A stretch of DNA of 64,000 nucleotides from Thamnaconus septentrionalis (GCA_009823395.1 CM020507.1:2631501-2695500); one strand, 5' to 3'; positions 48,333-61,674 are shown, counted from the stretch's first letter. Notes: generated from the sequence alone by a model not told the origin. Numbers and translations are program-made.

Positions 48333-50456
48333 TCCTGCTGAAACGCTTGTTTGCCTTGTTGCTTTTGAGTGCCTCGGATGAGTTACATTCACACTGAAAG
48401 CTCCGGTCAGCGCCGAGGAGAGAGAGCCGATAAATACGCCGTCGTCGTTGTAGCGTCCTGCCTGCTACAGATTAGCCACAGCGCGCTCTTCCCTGTGATC
48501 CGCGGGGGTCCCGAGGAGGCGTATCAATCTGTCTCGACGAGGTAACATCCCGACGCGGCGTTAATGAATGAATGGATGGGCGGCTAAGATGCCGCTGCCA
48601 AGAGGGCCCCGCTGCCGAGGGGCGTTCCTGGGGAAGGGAACGTGCTCTTCCAGGGATCACCGTGGATGCGACACCAGCATCTGGATATGGGAGCCCAAAT
48701 CAAAGTGGACAGCGTAAAATTGACTTCATAAGCTGTGTCTTGGGAGACTAATGGCCCTCGGAAAAGGGCGGGGGAGAGGGTCTGGGGGGAGGGGGGGGGT
48801 TATCTGCACGCTCCCGTCCTGGGGCAGGAACCATGCACAAGCTGCATGTGGAAGATATAAGCCAGGTACTCGCGGGCCGAGTGGATAAAGTGGAATGCGG
48901 GCCAGAGAGCGTGCACATGAGGAATGTCATTGATCAAAAAAAAAAGCGGCGGGGGCTGAGTTGCAACCGCGCACGGCCAATCCGGCTATTGAACCATCAA
49001 CCATTGTTGCCGAGGATCAGCCTGTTGCCCGCTCAGTCCAAACAAGCCATTTAGCCCCGTACAAAGAAAACACGCAGGAGTGAAAAGACTGTTTGGAGCT
49101 TTGTTATTACCTCAAGAAGTTGGTATGCCCCTGCCTCTCTCGCCCCCATCTGGTTTGCATTAGAGGGCTGATAATGATGGGTTTAAGTGTCTGTTTTTGT
49201 TTGTTTTGCTTCCCATAGTTTGTGTCAGGAAAAGGCATTTGTTTCATTAAAAGGGTCGGGTGGGAGTTGTGAGCGGCTTACGGTGCCGTTATTGGCCGTT
49301 TAGCGGGAGCTGAGGGTAAACTGTTTCTTTGGGGAGAGAGGAAAGAAAAAAGTTGGTCCCACGCTGGAGTTTAAACTTAATGGTTCAACAAGTCTGCTGG
49401 GGTTTTCTGTGCCGACCAAACAACCGGATGGCTTCATGTTATTAATTAGCTAATACAGTAATAATTTAGTGCGAGTCAATAAAAAGGACATAAAAGGCTT
49501 TCGCAGGGTCATAAATTGATGTGTCCGAGTCTGTGGCGTTTATTAAATTCATATTAGAAATTTGCAAATGGAAAAAAGCTGGGAGCGAGGCTGTGACCAG
49601 TTTGCGCCGCTTATGTTTGGAGCTGTTGGTGAGACGAACCAAGCGCACGTGCCCCCCCCCGACCCCCCCGGGGCATCCGGGGCGGAAATATCACAAAAAC
49701 ATGATCTAAGCCAAAGGTATCTGGAAAATAGAAGAGTGTCACTCAGCCTCGGCTGCAAGCCGAGCTCCCCGCCTCTAGTTTTTGGCAGAGGATCCGGTGG
49801 CTTTAACGTCTCTCCTCCACCTGCCAGTTCTGTCAAAAAAAAATAAAAAAAAATAAAACTTTTTTCCCTTTTCTGTATCGCAGAGAAAGAGAGAGAGTTT
49901 TGATTGGGTGTTTGAAATCACCGCTCGCTCCGACTTGAGGTGGGTGAGTGAGGAATTTGGATGTGTCGTGACGCACTCCACTGGCTCGGCCATCAAAACA
50001 ACAACGCACACGAGCAGCAGATCGGATTGCAGCGCACACGGTGGCATTATTCTCTGCTCAGCCGGCCGTTACTGCAGCGCATCAGTATAAATTACCGGTC
50101 ACAATACGCAGCGTCTAAAGCTGCTGACATGAAGCGACTCCTTGGCAGGATTTAATGAAAATTTCTCATTTATAAAGCGCTCAACAAGCTTGTAAAATAT
50201 GCCACTGTTTCACAATAATTGCTGTGTTTCCTGCAGTTTGCAGAAACGTGTGTATCTTTATGCTGCTTCAGTAGTTGAGATTTTTGTTCAGGTGATGCAG
50301 TACATGAATTACTGTCCTTTCATAAAACATTCTTAGTGTTGCACAAGTCACGATTATTTGCACTTGACAGCTGATGGTTCTGCGTGAGAACATAAGTTCC
50401 ACTTTTTGCTTTTTCTTGAGTATTTAATGACTCCCTTCAACCAAAAAACAAGCAAG

Positions 50457-50497
<41 letters not shown>

Positions 50498-50614
50498 GTT
50501 TTAGGGATCATTTTGCAGCAAAACGTTCTATGACACCGTTCTTGCAAAACGGTCTAATCAAGTCCATTCGCGCCCAGCGGGACGAGTCCTGCCTCGTTTA
50601 ATCTGACGTTTTTC

Positions 50615-50708
<94 letters not shown>

Positions 50709-52331
50709 CTCTGGGCTTCTTGGTTTCTTTCTTTCTCTTTGTCCGAAGGATCAATTCCTCTTCCTCTTCCTCTTCCTCTTCCTCGCCACCAGTTCTCCCA
50801 GCTGTCTGGACGCCACCCGCTCCGCTCGGCAGCCGGGACCACCAGCCCTTTAATGTGGCCTCGGAAGGAGCCGATAAAAGGGCCAACGCTCCGAGATCGT
50901 CTTTCTGCGGCGTTTCATCGAGGCGGGCGGCCTTCATGAAGGGGCGTCAAACTTGGCGGATTCGTTCCCGTTTTTGCGTCGATCCACTGAAACGTCCCGT
51001 CATCGCTTGGGAGTGTTTTTTCTTTCCCCTACTCGCAGGTATTTCTGACGCGCCCCGCCTCGCCGCTGAGTCGCAGCGAGGAGATTACAGCCTTTTGTCA
51101 GCCGGCCTGTCAGAGCTCGGCTCTGGCTGACAGGAGACGGACGTGTCAAACTGAGCCGTCGGGAGGAAAGAGAGTTGGGAGACGGAGGGCGGAGCCTCGT
51201 GAAGATGATACAATAGATATATTCACTATCAGTCAAAAGTCTGGACTCACCCTATGAATTTAATAGTCATTCTCATGACTATTGACATTGCAGTTTCTCA
51301 CTGCAGGCATCAAAACTACGTATGAACGCACATGGAATTATGGAGGAAACAATAAAAGTGTGAAATAACCCAAACAAGTTTTATATTTCAATTCTTTAAA
51401 ATAGTCTCCTTTCATAAAAAGCATAATTATGGTTATTTAATGGGTTTTTCTTTGCTGCATAACTACATTTATCTTGCTCATACATTTGATGTCTTCAGTG
51501 TCTATGTGCAGTGTGGAAAGATAGAAAAAAAAAAAAATTGCATGAGAAGGTGTGTCCAAACTTTTGACTGGTAGTGTCAATGTTTGGCTGATTTGTTAAA
51601 AAAAAAATAATAATAATAATAAAAGTTGTGCAGGTGAATGACTGAGAAAAGTTCCACCTGCACATAAATGGCTCGACACCGCTGACCTTCGTCTCGTCTG
51701 TCTCTCCCCCTCCTTTTATTATTTCGCCCGAGCTTGTCAGGAGCACTAGCCACGCCCACCCTGCCCAACCCTGACACTGCTCCCCCTTGGAAAAACTAAA
51801 AGGAAAGGCAGAGTGAAGGCACAGAAAGCGCTGCGGAGGAATCCAGGCTGATGCTGGCGGGTCGGACGGCGAGATAACGGGCCAGCATGTGCGAGGCGTT
51901 AACCTCCGTCCCTCAGGCTATCAGCCGCTATCGGGCCTCGATAAGCGCCGCACTTCACAGCCTTTCAGCCGCACTAAATCATAACTGCGCTGCGTTGTGT
52001 CACATTCAGTTTCCCCAACACCCCCCACCCGCCTCCCTCTCTCCTCCTTCACAGAGAGGAATCCGTGCTCCCTCCCACCGCCGGGCTCCGTGTTCGCTGC
52101 GTCCGTCTTCTGCTGCATGCCGGCGGTGATTTGTGGGAAGCGGGATGCTGCGGCTCTAACGGCCTCCTCCGGCTTTATTGCAGCCTCCCACTGCGAACTA
52201 CTGTTCCCTTTACAGCAGATGTGTTTTTTGTTTGGTTAGGAGGCCTCCGAGGTTTTGATATTTTTATTACCTCTCGCGGGGTCGTCCGTCAGGGCCCAGG
52301 GGCCGAGGGCCCCGCCACCCTGCGAGTCCTT

Positions 52332-52371
<40 letters not shown>

Positions 52372-55300
52372 TGAGACACACGCACACACACACACCCTCG
52401 CTGCGGCTCTGCTGCTGCACAAAAATACTTTTGTGGGAAGGACTGAGGATAGCTGTCTGGACGTCACACTGAGTTGCACTCCGGGATAATTTAAAAGCCC
52501 CTGATGGATCTTTTCCCCCTCCGTGTGCTTTTTTCCCCGTCATCCTCATCCTGCATTACAGACTGAATCAATATTTTGTTGCACGAGCAAAATAAACCAA
52601 ATCGCCGCTCTCCCGGTTTTGGTATATTGAATTGAATTCCCTCTAAAAACAGAATTTCTTTTTTAACATTTTTTTTTCCTTCGGGCTGTGGGCGTGAACA
52701 GAGGCAAAGTCGTGCAAGTACTTCCAATTCAAAAAAAAATAAAAAAGAGGGAGAGAAAGCCGTGGAAAAAATAATATGCAAGGACATACTTGTGCTCAGC
52801 CGCCGATTCATTTTGTGCACGGATTCACGGGAGGGGGTTGGCCGCAGAATGGGAGCGTTCCCTTTCGCTCATGCAGCCTAGCGAAAATATAGGCTGCAAA
52901 TGAGGCATCAATTCTCGGAAGCACTGGCTGTTAAATAAATTACGGCACAAAGCCTGCGATTCCTTGCGAGGTGAAAGAGGATGCTCCGGAATGGGACTCG
53001 GTATTAATCTTGGGGGCCAGAGACGGACCGTGCGAGGAGGGCAGACACACTCCTGCGAAGGATTTAGTGGAAAAAAAAAAAATTAAAAATAGTGAAGTTG
53101 CCTTATTTCAGTCGCGGGCAGACGAAATGGGAAAAGCAGACGGCAGCGATTTGAAAAACGTCGCGAACTAGACTTGGATGCGATGTGTGTATTTATGTTC
53201 ATGTAAGAGCCGCAGCCTGAGTGTGGGTGGCTGGGCGCTGGATTGACAGCGGCGCTCTGGCCCTTGGCCCCTGGCCCTGCCAGCGCTGTGTAACCAGCAG
53301 CTGATTTATGGGCCCCCGGAGCCCCGCTGAGCCTCTTCCTCTTTGGCCCCTGATGTTTTCCAACACAGTCTGGAGAAAGGCGACACTCTCTTCCTCCCGT
53401 CCTCACCCGCACCGTTCTACAAACACTATTTCATGACATTTGGTCAATTCCCGTTTCTTTTCCCCTTTCTGCGGTAGATTGCGCAAATTCCACGCGACGC
53501 AGGCGGCTACCGAAATGAAAGGCAACATGTGATAGAGTTGCACGTCTGGTTTAATTAGACGTGCGGCGGCAGCCATTGGCAGGCAACCCGGCCCGTGTTA
53601 GACAAAACAAGGCCCCGTATATTGACTTTTGGTTTGAAACGATTCCCCTAGGCCACATTTTGAAGGCCAACAAGTTCCAAACTCAGCGTAAGAACACATT
53701 TTATTTCACAGGCATTTCCAACAGACCTGCTGACACCTTTTGTTGTGAAAACCGCGCTGCGTTTGATCCAAGCCAACAAACACACTTGTGTAAGTGAATT
53801 CTTTAAATCCTCCTCCATCCTTGTTCATCTGCTGGGTGTAAACTTGGATTGTGAACCCGATGGCATTGCTAAACTACCCGCCGAGGAACACTGACCTGCA
53901 GGCTGTCCCGTCCGTCCAGCATCCAGGAGCAGAGCCTCTTCTCCGACGAGCCCGAAACGCCCCTCAGACGGCTGGGGTCAAAGGTCAGACACATGACGGG
54001 CTCGGGGTGGGCCTTGACCCGGCTCAGCACCGACCTCTGGGTTACATCCCACAGCAGCAGGGAGCCGTCCTCGTATCCAGCCAGCAGGAGCGGCCCGGGA
54101 CCCGAGGCAGGCTGGGTGGGAGGCGGGGGAGGGGTAGTGAGGGCGGGGGGGTAGTGGGGAGATAAGGGTAAGAGGGGAGGATAGAGGGCGGATAGAGAGA
54201 AGACAAAGGGGAGTGTGTGAGGGCCGCGTCTTGCGGAGAGAAACCGCAGGAGCGGCGGCGGTGCAGAGGTTATCGTGCTGGAAGCTGCTGCTGACACTCA
54301 AAGACAGTCGGAGCAGGGTCCATTCATCAGGCCGGGCCGGGCCGGGCCAAGCCGAGCCGGGCCAGGCCGAGCTTCCTCTCTCTCCCCTCCAAGTCTCCAT
54401 TACGGAACTCCTCACTTTGCTCCTCATCTGTATCACCGCACTGCCGCAGGCCTCGCTGCCGGCTGCATGACATATGAAGTCCAACATAACAAAGAAGGGG
54501 AAAGGATCCAGACTGGGAAGAGAGTTCATTTGATTCTGAAGACTCGGGTTCGACACCAACAACCAGCTTCAGCTCATTCATCAGAGACTCAAACTCAAAC
54601 TCATCAGACCAGTGGAGCGGTTGGTTTTTAATTCCTCTTTAGTCGTCCAGTTTTGCCCCGTCTCTCTTCTTACTTTTCACCATTTTGCCATCTTTGATTT
54701 TTCCCACCGTTTCCTGTCACCTTGTCCCGCCTTCTCTCTTTCCAATCACTACTGGCGACGTGAGTTTACAGTTTGGGCTGTGAACGAACGTGCACGAGAC
54801 CCAGTTGCACCCAGAGTCGGATCAAAATCAATACAATGAATAAAAATTTGAACTGCTGCAAGTGAGGCTGGGCGGAGCCTGTTCACCTCACACGCTAACA
54901 GACTTCTGCAACAACTCACTATGTCGTCTTGTGCCGACTGGTGCAGACGAGGCCCAACTATGAATTGTGGGTACAAAAAAAACACGTTTTTTTACACATA
55001 AAAGTCCTCAGTTTCAGGAAATGCAAGTTTGCATTTGGCATCTGTGCAGCTGCACATCTCAGCACAGATCAAAATACAGACCCACCGTATAAATATGTAT
55101 TTATACATGGGTACTTATATTTAAAACATACAAATGAAACGTTACCAGACTTTTATCCTTCATTTGACAAAGAAATTCCTTGATTACTTACAACAACTTC
55201 AGACTCAGCAGCTCCGAATTAGTAACAATTATCCGGCATTAGAGCAATTATCTTGTCAATCCTGAGGAGAATAATTGTTTATAAAGCGCCGGGGCGTCTC

Positions 55301-55739
55301 ACGGAACACCACCGGGACGTCCTCGTCGCCATCCAACCTGCCCGGCCCCATTTATGATTCCAGACAGTCATGCAACACAACCCTTTTTCCTGCTCGTGCA
55401 CTCAAAGTCTGTGCAAGAACAGGACAAAAAAAACTGAAATTATAATAATAGTAATGATCGTAATCATACGAACAGGCCGCCTTCACCCGCTCTGAGCCCC
55501 GGGGCATCGCAGATCCGGCCACAAAGTTCTTGTTTTTTTTTTTTACAACCGCTGGAGTTGTCAGAGTAAATCTTTCCGATTACATTCGAGCAAAGGAAAC
55601 TTTTATCAGACACAGAATCGCACCGCCGTCACCTCAACTCAGCTAAATATATAGTGAGCAGCGTCGACAAAGCCCTGCAAGCGCTTCTATCCTATGCACA
55701 TAAAAAAACTGGCGTCTTCCCAGGGAGACAGTCAGAGAG

Positions 55740-55784
<45 letters not shown>

Positions 55785-58700
55785 CTGAATCACTGCAGGC
55801 AACAAGAACATAAAAAGTTGCGCTGATTTAAAAAAAAAAAAAAACTGAAAGGCAAAAAGAAAAGTCTTGGCTTTCCTGGCTGGCAGTAAAAGGTCCCTGG
55901 GCTTGTTAAAATTCAGCATCACAATCTAAACAACAGACAAACATCATCGGAATTGTAAGCATGACAGCAGGCAAAGACAAATAAAGAAAAGAATAAGAAA
56001 ATGTTTTTACACATGCATGAGAAAATCAATTGCAGAGAATATTTTAGTGCTTTTCATTTATCAAACCCTGTTATCTGTTTCCTATTGAGGAAGGTGTAAA
56101 CAGCGGGCTAAATGTGTCTGGTAGTGTTTTGTTATGGAGCTATAAAGTTTATGTGGGGTAATAAATCAATCAAGACTGTTGAAGGAATAACCAGGTGAAA
56201 AAATTAAGAAGCAAAAACTTGGAATAAATAAATACATATATTTTTGTCTTTTTAAATAGCAAAGATGCAGGCTTTGTCCCGACTGTGACTTTCACCAGAT
56301 CCCCGCCACCAGAAAGTGCAGCAGTGCCGGCGGCAGCAGCGGCCCGCAGGAGCAGGGAAAGGAAGAAGGGACGAGAAATTTTTTCCATATGTGCGAAAAT
56401 GGGGGCGCCGTCGCCGCCGTCCATCCGTCTTCGAGTCCTCTTCTCACTTAGCGCTCCATATTTCTCTTCACCGCGGCTCTTTAAAACAAATTATAGACAG
56501 AGTCGGTGTATTGGTTCCAAACACGTCAGCCGGGATGAACGCGGAGGGATTATGAAAACAAATAAAAACAAGTGAAAATCAGCGGCCCTCGCGCAGGGGG
56601 GCCGGCGGGGGCCCGGCCGCAGCGTTCCGGGGGCCTGCAGGGGCCCCGCCGTTTCGCTTAAGTGTAGGACCTTCTTGATTGATGATGTCACGGGTCAGAG
56701 GTCGGGGCACCCCTAGGTAGACACCTAATTCATTATATCCTCCGCTGGCCTCTCTCTCTCCCTCTCTCTCTCTGCCGCAGTGCAGTGGATTCATCAGCCG
56801 GAGAGGCGGATGGATGGATGGAAGCTGCTCGGAGGAGGGAGCAGCGTCTCCGGAGCGGCTACTCGTCTCCTTAATAGACACATTTTTCCTCATTTGCTGA
56901 ATTTATGGTCGTCCCTACTTTCCGACGCTCAGAGGCAGAAACACAGAAGCCCTCGACTTTGAGCTCCAATCTGTCGTTTGCCCCTCGTCTGCTCATCAGC
57001 GTTTCCTCTCCGGGAGGAGGGAAAAAAAAGAATTCAGGACTTTAATCTTCAGCACGGTTGCAGGCGAAAATTCTCTCTGCTGCAAAAATACACAAATTAA
57101 AAAAAAAAAAAAGACAAAACTTTAAACAAATATAGACGACGGAGACGTATCTATGTGTATCCAAGTTGGAATTGTTCTACCCCTGGTTTAACTAAGTGAG
57201 TTAGGAGTAAATGAAATGTCATTTTAAAAAATACATGAATTGTCCAACAAGCCTTCCAAATGAAACAGAACAGATAAAGAGGGCCTTATAATTTAAAAAC
57301 TGAGTGACACTGTGATTTACCAGAACAAAGACATCAGAGTATAATACTCCAGTTCTGCAGACTTTACACTGGCTACCAGTCAGCTACAGAATGGACTTTA
57401 AACTTCTGCTACTGGTCTACAAGTCACTGAATGGTTTAGGTCCAAAATGCAGAAATGCTCATGGAATATAAACCCAGTCGGACTCTGAGATCTGTAGACT
57501 CAGAGCAGATTAGTGGAGCCCAGGGTTCAAACTCAACATGGTGAAGCAGCATTTAGCTGTGATGCTGCACACTTAATGGAAGAAGCTGCCAACAGCAGTG
57601 AAGTCGGCCTCGAGTGTGAATGTGTTTAAATCCAGGTTAAAGACACTTCCTTTCTCTTATGCTTATGATTGTGTGCTTTTGTTAATATTATTATATTTTA
57701 TTATCATCTTTTTATTTCTATTCTCATTTATTACCGCTCTATTTATGCATTTTAATCTGTCTTTTTTTTCTCTGTACTTGGTCTTTGAAGACTGTGTTCT
57801 TTGTTTTTTAAATGTTTTCAAAATGTTTGAACTTTTTTGTCAGCCCACTTTAATCTAGTAATTATGTCTGGCATTTATTTGACTGTGGATGACCCTGTCT
57901 GATGTTTATGTTGTATGCAGGTCCTTTAAGTTATTTGTTGTTTTGTGTATATGCAGAAAAAACAATTTAAAAAAAACAAAGTTTCAAAAAAAAAAAAAAA
58001 GTTTGAACTTTTAATCATGTAAAGCACATTGAGTTGCCGTGTGTATGAAATGTGCTACATAAATAAAGCTGCCTTGCATTGCCTTGCCCAATTTAGGCAA
58101 CCCAGTTTTGAGGTTTATCGTTATTATCATTATTAGGCTGGCTTTAGTATTTCAGGGAGGCAAATAGAAGTGCAAAAAAAGAAGTTCTGTTCATTTTTAG
58201 CACTCCAAGGTCAAAGTCAGTTTTACTGTCAATTTCTTTGCAATGCACAAGACATACAAAGAGTGCACACACTGCAGGCAGAGCAGCAGCGGCTGCAGCA
58301 ACTCAGGCTGTGCAGTTAAGTGCTCGTATTAGTTTTATAGTATATAGCATTTTAAAGAACATTTAGTTTAATTTGCGTGTGGTTTTGTTTTTATTTTCTT
58401 CAAACCTCACAGTTATTCTCCTGCCGTCCGGACGGCCACTTTCAACGTCGCACTGAGATCACAGAGAGACCGACAACCAGCGGGAGAACATGCGGAGCAC
58501 TTCCAGGATTTATGGTCTATATGAAGCAAACACCATGTCATTTCCTCTTGTGGCGAGTCCATCTCACACACACACACACACACACAGACACACACACACG
58601 CACTCGGTGTGGCTGCGGCAGGCCTTCAGGGCAGGCAGGCAGGCAGGCAGGCACGGCTTCCACATCAGGAACCAATCGCTTCTTGGGTCCGCTCCTCGTC

Positions 58701-59525
58701 CCGCCGTCCGTCCTCCATGATGTCATCATGGCCACAAGGCGGCGAGGTGATGAGCTGAGAGTGATGGATATCTGTATAGGAACATTTCCTTTTCTTCACC
58801 CCCACTTCCCTCCAGCCCCCGACCCGCTATAGCCTCTGTTCGCATTAAAAGCCTTGCACGTCATATATCAATAGCGTCCCCCCCGGCCCGAGCTCTACTG
58901 CTGCACCACTCTCCTCCCACACACACACACACACACACGCACTGGTCCAAAGCCAGCATGCGGAGGCGCTCACTTCCTCTTCGTTCCACCGCTTGTTTAC
59001 CGCTTTGCAGCCAGTCCCGGTCGGTCAGCAGGTCGGTCGGGACGTCCGATGGCTTTGCCACCTTTCACACAAAGTCCCGGCGTGCCGAGTCGGTTCTGGG
59101 ACGGAGAAGATGCGGTTTAACGCCGCATTTAAGCTTTTCCATAAACTCCAGCCGGGAGAGAATGGGGGAGTGGTGGTGGTGGTGGTGGGGGAGGGGGGGG
59201 TCTTCAAGAAAGACGATAAATCTGTTGGTAAGGCCGTCCTGGAAATGACGGCGGCTAATCATTTATTGCCTCAACGGTGGGGTCAAGGGGAGAGAGAGAG
59301 AGAGAGGGAGCGAGAGGGAGATGTGTGGCTTCCACTCCAGTGTGCATGCGTTGCGTGCGTGCGCCTGCGATGGTGGGTGAAAGACGAGGGGAGAGAGGTG
59401 ACGGCTCCGGCTGTTGCTTCCTGCTGTGTGAGGTTAACAGTCAACAGCAGGCGGCGTCCAAGCAACTGATGTCAGAAACGTTGAGCAGAGTTTCCTTTTT
59501 GAGTGGGTTGGGGGGGGGCGGCCGT

Positions 59526-59564
<39 letters not shown>

Positions 59565-60026
59565 GCCGTCGCTCCGTCAGTGTAACGGATGAACGGGCCT
59601 CCGCCGGGGAGACGAACTGGCCCGGCGTGATTTAGCGTCAGCTGACTCCTCGGGCTTTTGAAGTCTGGCGGCTGCTCTGTGCTGCATTACCGCCATATTA
59701 TATCATTCACGATCAAATAATTGATCATTATGTTCCCTGGCACTCAACGCCGAAGCGCCATTGGTTCATAAGTCAAGACGATGAAAAGGCAACCGACCGG
59801 TCTGACGCTAAAATTCATTTCCAGACCTTTGTGTTTTCACGGCTGAGTGGAGCGGCCTCAGAAGATTCATGATCCCTAAACGGTAAACTATGGATCTCAG
59901 GGACATTTAGCCCTCTGTTTCCAGCCTCCTGCTATAAAAAACAGATTTAAGCATTGTTGCATTTTTCCACAGATTTGGGAGCGAACAAAAAAACAAGGCC
60001 ATGTCAAAGGGCGGCGCCTACACCTT

Positions 60027-60058
<32 letters not shown>

Positions 60059-60721
60059 GAGCTGAATCTCAGGAATACTACACCTCCCAGAATGCACCAG
60101 GGGAAGCAAAGAGGTGCCTGACACCTGATCAGCAGATTTAGGACAGGGGGAAGCTCAGCCATCCAGTCAAAGTTCAGAGGAGAAAGCAAAGAAATGTTTT
60201 TTTTTTAATATGGTAAAGTTTGTGTGCTGTGTGATTGGTTGAAGAGCACTGCAGCATTTATTTCATTGTTGTTGTTGTTTTGTCAAACGAGGAATGAGGT
60301 TGAATTAAGATATTTCGTTTTGACAAAAAAAAAAAAATATTATAATATATACATATATAAAAATGAGTTTAAGTGAAGTAAAAATATAGTTAGTAAATAT
60401 TAATAATACATGTATTCTGTTAAATGTTAGAACTTCTTTATTCAGTTCAAAAGGCTTAAAATGTGAACACTTAATAAAAATTAGATTATTCTTAATTCAC
60501 TTTAAAAGGCTTAGGTGATTGATTCATTTAATATGGTTGATGTGTCAACTGTTTGGTTCCGTGTTTGATGGTGTTCACTTTCTTTTCTGTCTTTACAGGT
60601 TTAAAAAGCCTTCCTTGTTGCAAAAGACAACCAACCAACTAAAAGAAAAATAAAAGTTTCAGATGGAAACTTCAATTGAGTTGTCCTCGCGTCCTCTGGA
60701 GGGAAAGAGAGGTGGACTTGA

Positions 60722-60766
<45 letters not shown>

Positions 60767-61674
60767 GGAGGCAAGGTGATTTCGACAACTGCGTGTTTTT
60801 GGCGCACACACTTACTGAAAAATGGAAGTCAAGGACGGACTTTGTTTTCACTGACCGGACAGTGACACAGATTACTATTAAAAAGGCATCTAGACGGGGG
60901 AAGTTAATGTTGCAGCGCTGCCTTTAACAGATCGGAGGGATCAAGTTACCCATCACAGATTTTAGAGGAATGAAAGAAAAGATTGTAAACGCACAAGTCG
61001 GTTTTGACTCTGGCTTCAGAGATGATGAAGTGCGTTTTGATTTCTGCCGCCTGTAAACTTCACAGCTCGTAAAACTTATTTAAATCATCGGGTACCAGTC
61101 TGAAGCAACCGAAACCAAGGAGCAAAGAAATAAATAAAAATTAAGCACAAACGTAATTACAGGGTGTCGTTATTGGCTTTGCGAGAAGAAAAAAAAAACC
61201 TTGAGGAGCATTTAGCAAACAGAGCTCTGCTAACTCTGGATGTGCTGGCTGCTGGGCTGCAGGCTGATATATGGCTGCGAACCCTTCGGCCCTTCCTAAC
61301 GCTCTAATTACACTGTCAGAACTCGCTGCCAGCTGAGAAGCAACGTTTCGGAATAATGGCCCACGACGAGTCGTCGGGGTGTAAATCACGAGCCTCATTT
61401 TTCATGTGCAATCTTTTCTAAAAATGCACTTCTGCTGCCGATGCTGTTGTTATTATTACCATTATTGTCAATGATGTTGTAAATGAACCTTTTGTCAAAC
61501 GGGAATCACAGCAGCCGTCACGGGCATCAAGGTGAACTTTCTCAGGACAACAAGGACGAGTTGTTCTGGACTGGCGCTTACCTGCCACAGGTTGATGCAC
61601 ATGACCATCCCCAACTTTGCATCAGGCACCAGGGTGCAGACTGGACTCTTACTGGGAAGCTCCACGATCCTGAT
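47517..61674 (-). CDS. gnb1l: Gnb1l, guanine nucleotide-binding protein beta-like 1 (C-terminal 191 codons, three exons)
   Basis: Join on the - strand of 61674-61582, 54111-53896 and 47786-47517. All junctions are phase 0 and the 192 codons include the stop. It reads ELPSKSPVCTLVPDAKLGM, then LLLAGYEDGSLLLWDV, then LLASAGWDHRVRVF and AAGSKDQRISLWS, matching human GNB1L (327 aa, from memory) residue for residue in block order. About 40% of the protein, the N-terminal WD repeats, must lie to the right of the window. Known: a small WD40 propeller protein, related to yeast Asa1, reported to support stability of PIKK-family kinases and the DNA-damage response. It lies tail-to-tail with tbx1 as in human 22q11.2. 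Confidence 0.95.
48300..48330. repeat. (GA)15 microsatellite
   Basis: Dinucleotide run. Confidence 0.95.
49260..49640. promoter_or_regulatory. candidate conserved non-coding element in gnb1l last intron
   Basis: Non-repetitive stretch with ATTAATTAGCTAAT (the 10-bp ATTAGCTAAT at 49445 is self-complementary), GTTTATTAAATTCAT, CATAAATTG and ATTTGCAAAT. Dense homeodomain/POU-type words suggest an enhancer; inference only. Confidence 0.3.
50458..50494. repeat. (GT)18 microsatellite
   Basis: Uninterrupted dinucleotide run. Confidence 0.95.
50618..50704. repeat. (CA)43 microsatellite
   Basis: Longest CA run here; complementary to the GT run at 50458. Confidence 0.97.
50755..50785. repeat. (TCTTCC)n hexamer run
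   Basis: Five units. Confidence 0.9.
51222..51578 (-). mobile_element. Tc1-like non-autonomous element (copy B) in gnb1l last intron
   Basis: Terminal CACTATCAGTCAAAAGTC (left) and, inverted at the right, CACTACCAGTCAAAAGTTTG. The interior matches copy A in reverse orientation. No transposase frame; the flanking TA is decayed. Confidence 0.85.
52339..52394. repeat. interrupted (CA)n
   Basis: Two CA runs around tactgagacacacg. Confidence 0.9.
52872..52898. other. 9-bp inverted repeat
   Basis: TGCAGCCTA and TAGGCTGCA separated by nine bases, in otherwise unique DNA. Confidence 0.7.
53540..53564. other. 8-bp inverted repeat around TTTAATT
   Basis: GCACGTCT and AGACGTGC separated by nine AT-rich bases, about 330 bp downstream of the gnb1l penultimate exon on its strand. 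Confidence 0.7.
53896..54111 (-). CDS. gnb1l: gnb1l penultimate exon (WD repeat)
   Basis: On the - strand: acceptor cccacccag|CCTGCC, donor CTGCAG|gtcagt, 216 nt, phase 0/0. It encodes PASGPGPLLLAGYEDG, LLLWDV, then HPEPVMCLTFDP and SGSSEKRLCSW, one WD blade plus the start of the next. The upstream intron is G-rich on the + strand, so the acceptor has a long pyrimidine tract. Confidence 0.94.
55744..55780. repeat. (GA)n microsatellite
   Basis: About 18 GA units. Confidence 0.95.
57300..58090 (+). mobile_element. L2/CR1-type LINE, truncated 3' end
   Basis: Broken frames on the + strand give TLHWLPVSYRMDFKLLLLV, VYKSLNGLGP and, after stops, KSASSVNVFKSRLKTLPFSY, the C-terminal part of fish L2-like reverse-transcriptase ORFs. 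The end is GTGCTACATAAATAAAGCTG followed by TTGCATTGCCTTGCC, a typical short-repeat LINE tail. Stops and shifts make it inactive. Exact family not determined. Confidence 0.8.
58565..58602. repeat. interrupted (CA)n
   Basis: CA run with one GA interruption. A (GCAG)n run follows at 58632-58652. Confidence 0.9.
59528..59560. repeat. (CA)16 microsatellite
   Basis: Uninterrupted dinucleotide run. Confidence 0.95.
59908..59930 (+). repeat. copy of the dispersed ~24-bp repeat
   Basis: TAGCCCTCTGTTTCCAGCC; see 5021 and 15113. Confidence 0.4.
60029..60058. repeat. (GT)14 microsatellite
   Basis: Uninterrupted dinucleotide run. Confidence 0.95.
60723..60765. repeat. (GT)21 microsatellite
   Basis: Uninterrupted dinucleotide run. 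Confidence 0.95.
61582..61674 (-). CDS. gnb1l: gnb1l third-from-last exon
   Basis: On the - strand: acceptor tttttctgcag|ATCAGG, donor TGGCAG|gtaagc, 93 nt, phase 0/0. It encodes IRIVELPSKSPVCTLVPD and AKLGMVMCINLWQ, corresponding to human QILEMPSKTSVC..AKLGMPMCLRLWQ. Confidence 0.93.

Larger units (their letters stand above)
47787..53895 (-). other. gnb1l: gnb1l last intron
   Basis: 6109 bp on the - strand. Contains a Tc1-like element, microsatellites, and several non-repetitive AT/homeodomain-motif segments that look like regulatory DNA. Confidence 0.85.
54112..61581 (-). other. gnb1l: gnb1l intron
   Basis: 7470 bp on the - strand. Holds an L2-like LINE 3' end, GA/CA/GT microsatellites and no supported exon. 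Confidence 0.85.
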
